The translations under genes were made by a program, and so were the position numbers. The notes beneath the pieces are model-generated. The model searched no databases, was not told where the DNA came from, and saw nothing but the letters and a program-made list of their open reading frames with translations. Below, piece after piece: positions 6,266-10,978 of a DNA stretch of 10,978 nt. Location of the stretch: positions 1-10,978 of the forward strand of contig CADEHD010000016.1 in assembly GCA_902827055.1 (NCBI GenBank), read 5' to 3'. The stretch's first letter is position 1. The number at the start of each line of letters is the position of its first letter. The DNA is from an uncultured Chloroflexota bacterium. GTDB lineage: Bacteria; Chloroflexota; Dehalococcoidia; UBA2979.

Positions 6266-7633
6266 ATGACCGATTCTGCAACGGCCTCGCGACACGCGTT
6301 CGTGGCGCTCCTGGGCGCCCTGGCGCTCGTGCTTGCCTCGTGTGGCGGCAACGCACCCACCGCGCCCGCCACCGTGCCGGCAGCGACGCCCACCCTCGAG
6401 GCGACCGCCTCGGCGAGCGGCGCGCCAGGCACCCCCGAGGCGCCCCCTCGTACCGCCACACCCACTGGGCCCCGAGTCATCGAGACGGTCGTGCCCTCGG
6501 CGGTGACGACGGAGCAGCTCGCGCGCGTCGAGGCGGCCGTCGTGCGGATTCGCGGAGCTAGCCTGAGCCGCCCCGTGACCAGGCAGTTCGTCACCACCGC
6601 AGGCATGCGCGCCCTGATTGACGAAGAACTCGAAGACACGCAGGCCATCGAGTCAGTACGACTCGAGGGGTTGCTGCTGGAAGCACTGGGCATGGTCGCG
6701 CCGCGCACGGAGCTGCTCGAGGCATACCGCGACCTCCTCGGCGAGCAGGTCCTGGGCCTCTACAGCCCCGAGCGGAAAGCGCTCTACGTGCTTGCGAACG
6801 CCGAGCCCGGCCCCATCGAACTCGCGACCTACGCGCACGAGTACCACCACGCGCTGCAGGACCAGCGCTTCGACCTGGAGGCGCTGAGCGACGCCGTTCA
6901 GTCGAACCGGGACGCCTCGATGGCGCTGAGCACGCTGATTGAGGGCGACGCGGTGCTGACCCAGACCCAGTACATCTCGCAGGAACTCGGGCCGGCAGGG
7001 GCGCTCGCGCTGCTCGGCGCGGCGAGTGCCGCCCCTCGTCCCACGGCCCCTACGGTCCTCCTCGACCTCCTGCAGTTCCCCTACCTCCAGGGGCTGCCGT
7101 TCGTGCAGGCGCTCGCGGCCAACGGACGAGGCGTCAGCGGCATCGATGCGGCCTTCGCGCGGCCACCCGACTCCACCGAGCAGGTCCTGCACCCCGAGAA
7201 GTTCCGAGCGAGTGAGCGCCCCACTCCCGTGGCGTTTGCGCCGGCGCTGCCCTCGGGATGGCGCCTCGCAGGCAAGCCCGAGGGCGATGTGCTCGGCGAG
7301 TACTTGCTGCGACGGTGGCTCCGTGACTCGGGCCTCCAGGCCACCTCTGCGCAGACGGCCGCGGCCGGGTGGGGAGGCGATCGGTTCGTGGTCGCCGAGG
7401 ACCCGAACGGCGTACGAGGGCTGGTCGCACGGATCGTGTGGGACACCCCCGCAGACGCCGACGAGTTCGCGGCCGTGCTCATCCCCGGGCCGCCATCGGA
7501 CGGACTCCGCCTGGCGAGCGCGGGGCGCCGCTGGGTCGGGCTCGTGCGCCTCGACGCGCGCACGCTCCTGCTCGTGGTCGGCGCCGACCGTCCAGCCGCC
7601 GAGGCGCTCGGACGCGCGGCCGCGTCGGGCTAG
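6266..7633 (+). CDS. Putative zinc metallopeptidase lipoprotein (HExxH, MA-like)
   Basis: From ATG 6266 the product has 455 residues. Residues 11-26 form a Sec lipoprotein signal (FVALLGALALVLASC, Cys26), so it should be anchored outside the cytoplasmic membrane. A low-complexity Pro/Thr/Ala linker covers about 30-75. The central domain contains LLGEQVLGLYSPERKALYV, then TYAHEYHHALQDQRFDLEAL, with the zinc motif HEYHH at 191-195 (His191, Glu192, His195), and IEGDA with Glu226, placed as a possible third zinc ligand of gluzincin type. A C-terminal region (about 330-455) has WGGDRFVV and a predicted mixed fold that might bind substrate. I recognise the general HEYHHALQDQ...EGDA pattern from uncharacterised secreted bacterial proteins but no named enzyme. 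Peptidase activity is inferred from the motif. A longer in-frame reading from 5921 would overlap the dipeptidase gene and lose the signal peptide, so it is rejected. Confidence 0.8.
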   Translation: MTDSATASRHAFVALLGALALVLASCGGNAPTAPATVPAATPTLEATASASGAPGTPEAPPRTATPTGPRVIETVVPSAVTTEQLARVEAAVVRIRGASLSRPVTRQFVTTAGMRALIDEELEDTQAIESVRLEGLLLEALGMVAPRTELLEAYRDLLGEQVLGLYSPERKALYVLANAEPGPIELATYAHEYHHALQDQRFDLEALSDAVQSNRDASMALSTLIEGDAVLTQTQYISQELGPAGALALLGAASAAPRPTAPTVLLDLLQFPYLQGLPFVQALAANGRGVSGIDAAFARPPDSTEQVLHPEKFRASERPTPVAFAPALPSGWRLAGKPEGDVLGEYLLRRWLRDSGLQATSAQTAAAGWGGDRFVVAEDPNGVRGLVARIVWDTPADADEFAAVLIPGPPSDGLRLASAGRRWVGLVRLDARTLLLVVGADRPAAEALGRAAASG

Positions 7634-7647
7634 ACGCCGCCCCCGCC

Positions 7648-7699
7648 GGGAGCTCCTCCAGCGGCCACATCGGCCGTCGTTGACGATGCCGGAGCTCCC
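7648..7699 (+). terminator. Nested inverted repeat after the lipoprotein gene
   Basis: GGGAGCTCC (7648-7656) pairs with GGAGCTCCC (7691-7699), and inside it CGGCC (7662-7666) pairs with GGCCG (7672-7676) around the loop ACATC. It begins 15 bases past the lipoprotein stop and could end that transcript. There is no T-tract. The right arm overlaps the spacer of the candidate riboswitch promoter, so the repeat may instead be regulatory. Each arm also contains the self-complementary GAGCTC. Confidence 0.3.
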
Positions 7700-7709
7700 C
7701 GCGTACCGT
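7680..7709 (+). promoter_or_regulatory. Candidate promoter of the thiamine transport operon
   Basis: TTGACG (7680-7685) matches five of six bases of the -35 consensus. TACCGT (7704-7709), 18 bases later, has the TANNNT pattern of a weak -10. Transcription would start near 7716, about 20 bases before the riboswitch P1 stem, which is a fitting distance. Confidence 0.45.
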
Positions 7710-7737
7710 GGCGGGGCACCACTACAAGACCAGGTGC

Positions 7738-7822
7738 GCCGCTGGGGGGGCCGCAAGGCTGAGATCCCGCGAGGGACCACTCCAGGAACCTGACCTCGGT
7801 AATGCGAGCGTAGGGAAGCGGC
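7738..7822 (+). promoter_or_regulatory. TPP riboswitch (THI element) aptamer
   Basis: All conserved parts of the TPP aptamer can be placed by eye. P1 is GCCGCT (7738-7743) with AGCGGC (7817-7822). P2 is GGGG (7744-7747) with CTCC (7780-7783). P3 is GCC-GCAA-GGC (7750-7759), followed by the pyrimidine-sensing CTGAGA (7759-7764). An optional P3a hairpin TCCC-GCGA-GGGA occupies 7765-7776. Then come AACCTGA (7787-7793), P5 as CTCG/CGAG around GTAATG (7795-7808), and the pyrophosphate-region consensus GCGTAGGGAA (7808-7817). It senses thiamine pyrophosphate and normally lowers expression of the downstream genes, here the binding protein and the ABC importer. That context independently supports the call. 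Confidence 0.96.
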
Positions 7823-7933
7823 CGGTGAACCTCACCAGCACCCTCATCCAACCGACGGTCTCGCGACGCGCAGCAGCGCGGGCGTGTTCCTGCCTCCACG
7901 GCCCAGCACACCGTGCTCGGACGGAGGCCCGCG
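7823..7933 (+). promoter_or_regulatory. Probable translational expression platform of the TPP riboswitch
   Basis: The ribosome-binding site GGAGGC (7923-7928) is exactly complementary to GCCTCC (7892-7897); pairing would mask it. AGCAC-ACC-GTGCT (7905-7917) forms a hairpin nested inside that helix. Two further perfect five-base hairpins lie upstream: GGTGA/TCACC (7824-7836), directly after P1, and CGCGC/GCGCG (7867-7880). None is followed by a T-run, so control at translation initiation seems likelier than transcription termination. How the aptamer and the masking helix communicate is not clear from the sequence; no simple anti-sequester strand was identified. Confidence 0.45.
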
Positions 7934-8230
7934 ATGATCATGGAGATCGAGTGCCTGGCGAACCCACCCGGCACCCCTGACGACCGGTTCCGACACATCG
8001 AGGCCGCGATCGCGGTGATCGAGCAGTCCGGACTCACCTACGAGGTCGATGCGCTGGGGACCACCATCGAGGGCGACCCGGACCAGCTGTGGCCGCTGCT
8101 GCGTGCGGTCCACGAGGCCTGCCTGGAATCGGGCGCCGACTCGCTGGTCACCGTGGTCAAGGTCGCGCAGACATCGGCGCGGCTCACTCCGTCGACGATC
8201 GCCAGCCTCACGGGCAAGTTCCGGGCGTGA
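7934..8230 (+). CDS. MTH1187/TM0486-type thiamine-binding protein (Thiamine_BP, formerly DUF77)
   Basis: A 98-residue cytoplasmic protein of the small ferredoxin-fold family related to YkoF, members of which bind thiamine or its pyrimidine moiety. ATG 7934 is chosen because GGAGG ends six bases before it; ATG 7940 is in frame and GTG 7913 lies before the ribosome-binding site. Family marks are the N-terminal strand MEIECLANPP, a helix with RHIEAAIAVIEQSGLTYEV, the GTTIEGD signature at 42-48, and the final VVKVAQTSAR strand. A stand-alone gene of this family beside ThiXYZ-like transporter genes also occurs in Thermotoga maritima (TM0486 next to its ABC transporter genes), and here a TPP riboswitch precedes the gene. 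Its stop overlaps the permease start (GTGA), implying coupled translation. A role in capturing or buffering the imported compound is inference. Confidence 0.92.
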   Translation: MIMEIECLANPPGTPDDRFRHIEAAIAVIEQSGLTYEVDALGTTIEGDPDQLWPLLRAVHEACLESGADSLVTVVKVAQTSARLTPSTIASLTGKFRA

Positions 8231-9003
8231 GACTGAGCGGCCAGGTGCTCCGCTCGCACGGCCCGGCGATCGGGCTGCTCGCGGCGCTGGTGCTCGCGTG
8301 GGAGCTGGTCGTGCGTGCGCTGGAGGTCCCGGTGTACCTCGTCCCCGCGCCGACGCGGATCGCCCGTGCAGCGTACGAGGTCCGTGCCGTGCTCCCCGCC
8401 CACGTGCGCACCACACTCACCGAGGCGCTGGCGGGTCTCGCCGTTGCGGCGGTGAGCGGCGTGGCCCTGGCCGCGCTCATGGCCAGCGTGCCGTTCCTGC
8501 GCCGCGGGCTGTACCCGCTGCTGGTGCTCTCCCAGAACGTGCCCCTGGTCGTGATCGCGCCGTTGATCGTGATCTGGTTCGGCTTCGGCATCCTGCCGAA
8601 GGTGCTCGTGGTCGCGGTCGTCGGCTTCTTTCCGATCGCGGTGAACACCGTGGAGGGGCTGCTCGCCGCCGACGGCGGGATGATCGACCTCGTGCGGAGT
8701 ATGGGCGGAGGCCGGTGGCAAGTGCTGCGCCTGGTCCGGCTGCCCGCGGCGCTACCCGCGTTCTTCAGCGGCCTCAAGATCAGCGCCACCTACGCGGTGC
8801 TGGGCGCAGTCATTGGCGAGTGGGTCGGCGCGAGCTCGGGGCTCGGGCTGTTCATTACCCGCGCGCAGGCGTCGTTTCGCACGGATCGAGTGTTCGTCGC
8901 GGTCCTGATCATCGCCGGGATCAGCATCGCGCTGTTCGCGCTCGCGGAGTTGCTGGCGCGGGTCGTCATGCCCTGGCGCTACACGCGGGCGTCGACCGAG
9001 TAG
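8227..9003 (+). CDS. thiX: ThiX-like ABC transporter permease for thiamine precursor
   Basis: Inner-membrane permease of the binding-protein-dependent type (SsuC/TauC/ThiX group), 258 residues. GTG 8227 is chosen over upstream in-frame starts because it overlaps the previous stop by four bases (GTGA) and gives the normal N-terminus before the first membrane span. Hydrophobic segments lie near 15-32, 65-88, 97-120, 123-142, 185-202 and 222-246. The cytoplasmic coupling loop, the EAA region, is at about 155-177 (LVRSMGGGRWQVLRLVRLPAALP), with the conserved Gly and the closing LP. YLVPAPTRIARA near 37-48 is the usual N-terminal block of this group. The substrate call comes from the operon (TPP riboswitch, thiamine-binding protein, ThiY-like partner), since the permease alone would only be called nitrate/sulfonate/taurine-type. 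Confidence 0.9.
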   Translation: MRLSGQVLRSHGPAIGLLAALVLAWELVVRALEVPVYLVPAPTRIARAAYEVRAVLPAHVRTTLTEALAGLAVAAVSGVALAALMASVPFLRRGLYPLLVLSQNVPLVVIAPLIVIWFGFGILPKVLVVAVVGFFPIAVNTVEGLLAADGGMIDLVRSMGGGRWQVLRLVRLPAALPAFFSGLKISATYAVLGAVIGEWVGASSGLGLFITRAQASFRTDRVFVAVLIIAGISIALFALAELLARVVMPWRYTRASTE

Positions 9004-9019
9004 CGATCAGGAGGATGCA

Positions 9020-10036
9020 GTGAAGTCGAAGTTCGCACGCTGGGCTGCCGTCGCCTGCGCGCTGCTGGCAGTGGCGCTCGTGGCTGGCGCGTGCCGCGAC
9101 GAGGACGGCGACGCGCCTGGCGCGAGCGGCCTGACCCCCGTCACCCTGATGCTCAACTGGTCACCGAACAACCACCATGCCGGCATCTACCTCGCACAGG
9201 CACGCGGCTGGTACCGGGACGCCGGAATCGACCTGCAGATCGTCGAACCCTCGCAGGCGGGGGCCGATGCGGTGATCGCCACCGGGGGCGCGGACTTCGG
9301 CATCTCGCAGTCCGAGTCGCTGTTGCCCGCCCGCTCCGAGGGCGCACCCATCGTGTCGATCGCGACACTGTTGCCGTACAACGACTCCAGCCTCATGGTC
9401 CTCGGCGACCGAGGCGTGACGCGCCCGCGCGACCTCGCGGGGCGGCGCTACGGGGGATACGGCGGCCCCCTCGAGACGCAGCTCGTGAAGACCCTCGTGG
9501 CATGCGACGGCGCGGACCCCGAGTCCGTGGAGTTCGTCGAAGTGGGGAACATCGACTACCTGACCGGCCTGGCCTCGGGGCGTTTCGACTTCGTGTGGGT
9601 CTTCGAGGGGTGGGACGTGATCCGCGCTCGCGCGGTGTCGCGCGCCAACGTGACCTCGATCCGCTTCGTCGACTACCAGCGGTGCATCCCGGACTGGTAC
9701 ACGCCGATCATCATCGCGAGCGAGCGCACGCTGCGGGAGCGGCCGGATCTCGTGCGGCGGTTCCTGGAGGCGACCACTCGCGGCTACCAGGCGGCCACGC
9801 GCGAGCCCCTCGAGGCCGCGAACGCGCTCCTGCGGGCCGCGCCGGAGTCGGACCCCGACCTGGTCCAGGCCAGCGCCGTGTACCACGCACCGAAGTACCT
9901 CGCCGCCGACGGGCGCTGGGGACGACAGGACGCCGACACCTGGGCGCGGTTCGCGACGTTCCTGCGCCGAGCGCAGCTCCTCGAGAAGGACATCGACAGC
10001 GCACAGGCGTTCACCAACGAGTTCCTCCCGGAGTAG
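9020..10036 (+). CDS. thiY: ThiY-like substrate-binding lipoprotein for thiamine pyrimidine
   Basis: Extracytoplasmic receptor of the NMT1/THI5-like family, 338 residues. The GTG start at 9020 follows AGGAGG (9009-9014) by five bases; the nearby ATG at 9015 is closed at once by TGA. Residues 5-25 are a Sec lipoprotein signal ending VAGAC (Cys25). The mature domain opens with VTLMLNWSPNNHHAGIYLAQARGWY (41-65), the hallmark of ThiY and fungal THI5 proteins. Other blocks are ADFGISQSESLLPAR (91-105), GGYGGPLE (145-152), FDFVWVFEGW (189-198) and PDWYTPIIIAS (224-234). In Bacillus, ThiY binds N-formyl-aminomethyl-methylpyrimidine, a thiamine breakdown product; HMP is the alternative. The cysteine-rich CCCFC motif of fungal THI5 is absent, which fits a transport receptor rather than a pyrimidine synthase. 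Confidence 0.93.
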   Translation: MKSKFARWAAVACALLAVALVAGACRDEDGDAPGASGLTPVTLMLNWSPNNHHAGIYLAQARGWYRDAGIDLQIVEPSQAGADAVIATGGADFGISQSESLLPARSEGAPIVSIATLLPYNDSSLMVLGDRGVTRPRDLAGRRYGGYGGPLETQLVKTLVACDGADPESVEFVEVGNIDYLTGLASGRFDFVWVFEGWDVIRARAVSRANVTSIRFVDYQRCIPDWYTPIIIASERTLRERPDLVRRFLEATTRGYQAATREPLEAANALLRAAPESDPDLVQASAVYHAPKYLAADGRWGRQDADTWARFATFLRRAQLLEKDIDSAQAFTNEFLPE

Positions 10037-10048
10037 CGGGCACCCTCC

Positions 10049-10828
10049 GTGAGCACCTCGCCAGCCGCGATCTCCGTCAGTGGGCTCACACACACGTTCG
10101 AAGGTGAGCACACGGTCGCGGCGTTGCGAGACGTCACCCTCGAGGTTCCCCGGGGCGCGTTCGCGAGCCTGATCGGGCGCAGCGGCTGCGGCAAGAGCAC
10201 GCTCCTGAGGGTGCTCGCCGGGCTCGTCACCCCAACGTCAGGCGAGGCACGCATCGATGGCAAGGCGGTCGGCGGCAGGCTGGGGCACGCCGCGTATATG
10301 CCCCAGCAGGACACGTTGCTGCCCTGGCGGCGCGCCATGGGCAACGCCGTACTCGCGCTCGAACTGCAGGGCATGCCGCGCGACGAATGCGAGCGGCTCG
10401 CACGGCCCCTGCTCGAGCGGTTCGGCCTGGGCGAGTTCGTGCGTGCGTGGCCCTCCGAGCTATCCGGCGGGATGCGTCAGCGGCTCGCGCTTGCGCGGAC
10501 GTTCCTCGCCCGAGGGCCGCTGATCCTCGACGAGCCGTTCGGCGCCCTCGACGCCCTCACCCGGCAGGAGATGCAGCTGTGGCTGCAGGAGGTGTGGAGC
10601 GCGGCACCCGTCGAGGAGCGGCGCGCCGTGCTGCTCGTAACGCACGACATCGACGAGGCCCTGCTGCTCTCGGACGTCGTGCACGTCATGTCGGACCGAC
10701 CAGGCCGCATCGTGGCGCGCATCGAGGTGCCGCTTGCACGTCCCCGCACGATCGCCGACGTGACGACGGGCGAGTTCGCCGCCTTGAAGGCGGCGGTACT
10801 GCGCGCGCTCGGACGGGGGACGGGTTAG
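10049..10828 (+). CDS. thiZ: ThiZ-like ABC transporter ATP-binding protein
   Basis: Cytoplasmic ATPase driving the thiamine-precursor importer, 259 residues, last gene of the operon. All nucleotide-binding motifs are intact: Walker A GRSGCGKST (43-51), Q-loop in MPQQDTLLPW (84-93), signature LSGGMRQR (138-145), Walker B LILDEP (158-163) with catalytic Glu162, D-loop GALD (165-168) and switch His199 (THD). QQDTLLPWR is characteristic of the SsuB/TauB/ThiZ group. Start GTG 10049 lies 12 bases after the thiY stop and has no strong ribosome-binding site, so reinitiation after thiY is likely. The C-terminus has no regulatory domain. The stop codon overlaps by three bases the stop of the convergent gene on the other strand. 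Confidence 0.94.
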   Translation: MSTSPAAISVSGLTHTFEGEHTVAALRDVTLEVPRGAFASLIGRSGCGKSTLLRVLAGLVTPTSGEARIDGKAVGGRLGHAAYMPQQDTLLPWRRAMGNAVLALELQGMPRDECERLARPLLERFGLGEFVRAWPSELSGGMRQRLALARTFLARGPLILDEPFGALDALTRQEMQLWLQEVWSAAPVEERRAVLLVTHDIDEALLLSDVVHVMSDRPGRIVARIEVPLARPRTIADVTTGEFAALKAAVLRALGRGTG

Positions 10829-10978
10829 CGGCCCTGGAAGTCCGGTTCGCGGCGTTCCGCGGTTGCCCGAACCCCCTCGCGGTAGTCCTGCGTCTGACGG
10901 AGCCAGTCCTGCTCAACCTGCTCGCGATCCGTGGCCGCGCGAATGCGTTCCCCGTTGACGACCCCGCATCGCGAACGT
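10825..10978 (-). CDS. Enoyl-CoA hydratase/isomerase-family protein, C-terminal fragment
   Basis: The last 50 or so codons of a minus-strand gene that enters from the right edge and ends at TAA (10827-10825). The tail reads EQDWLRQTQDYREGVRATAE followed by RREPDFQGR. This is the typical crotonase C-terminus: an acidic helix, then (D/E)-(F/Y)-REG-x-RA-x-x-x-(K/R)-R-x-P-x-F-x-GR. The active site lies outside the window, so which reaction (hydration, isomerisation, other CoA thioester chemistry) cannot be judged. Convergent with thiZ. Confidence 0.8.
   Translation of the reverse strand, partial: RSRCGVVNGERIRAATDREQVEQDWLRQTQDYREGVRATAERREPDFQGR

Noticed and set aside
7867..7880. CGCGC/GCGCG hairpin as an intrinsic terminator of the TPP riboswitch
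   Set aside because: The stem is only five base pairs and is followed by GGCGTGTTCC rather than a T-run, so it does not meet the usual terminator form.
8089..8226. Longer N-terminus for the permease from upstream in-frame starts
   Set aside because: It would overlap most of the thiamine-binding gene and adds residues unlike the family. The GTGA overlap at 8227-8230 gives the expected N-terminus.
9161..10111. Minus-strand open frame of 316 codons opposite the thiY-like gene
   Set aside because: The opposite strand encodes a full lipoprotein signal and ThiY hallmarks; this frame shows no domain or ribosome-binding site.

Overview
The window is GC-rich (roughly two thirds G+C by eye) bacterial DNA, densely coded, with many GTG starts, Pro/Thr/Ala-rich linkers after lipoprotein signals, and probable leaderless starts. 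The gene content fits a free-living bacterium of the Chloroflexota type. That placement rests on style and family content only; a deep-branching actinobacterium cannot be excluded. No mobile element, CRISPR array, tRNA or rRNA gene was seen.

Left part (1-2275, minus strand): a nearly complete CmpA/NrtA-family substrate-binding lipoprotein with a twin-arginine signal runs off the left edge. Its permease and ATPase may lie beyond the edge. Upstream of it is a 239-base gap holding a G-rich tandem repeat and a doubtful small ORF, then a Tat-exported, lipid-anchored intradiol dioxygenase-like protein with all four Fe(III)-ligand positions visible.

Methionine block (2276-4808, plus strand): a divergent regulatory region with four repeats spaced 13-14 bp and an AT-rich -10 box precedes metY (O-acetylhomoserine sulfhydrylase) and metA. 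MetA carries Glu111, the residue linked to acetyl-CoA use. MetA should therefore make O-acetylhomoserine and MetY should convert it with sulfide to homocysteine: a two-gene direct-sulfhydrylation route.

Middle (4809-7633): an M20-family dipeptidase (minus) and an HExxH-containing lipoprotein (plus) are divergently transcribed from an 88-base region built as a near-symmetrical inverted repeat. A -10-like box sits 6-7 bases before each ATG, suggesting leaderless transcripts.

Right part (7634-10828, plus strand): a clear TPP riboswitch with a plausible promoter and a ribosome-binding-site-masking helix precedes a four-gene operon. The genes encode an MTH1187/TM0486-type thiamine-binding protein, a ThiX-like permease, a ThiY-like pyrimidine-binding lipoprotein and a ThiZ-like ATPase. 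This is a thiamine or thiamine-pyrimidine salvage importer under thiamine control. The window ends in the C-terminus of a convergent enoyl-CoA hydratase-like gene whose stop overlaps the ATPase stop.

No wholly new system is evident. The most interesting points are the thiamine operon with its stand-alone binding protein and riboswitch, the phased repeats upstream of metY, the symmetrical divergent promoter at 6178-6265, and the exported intradiol dioxygenase.
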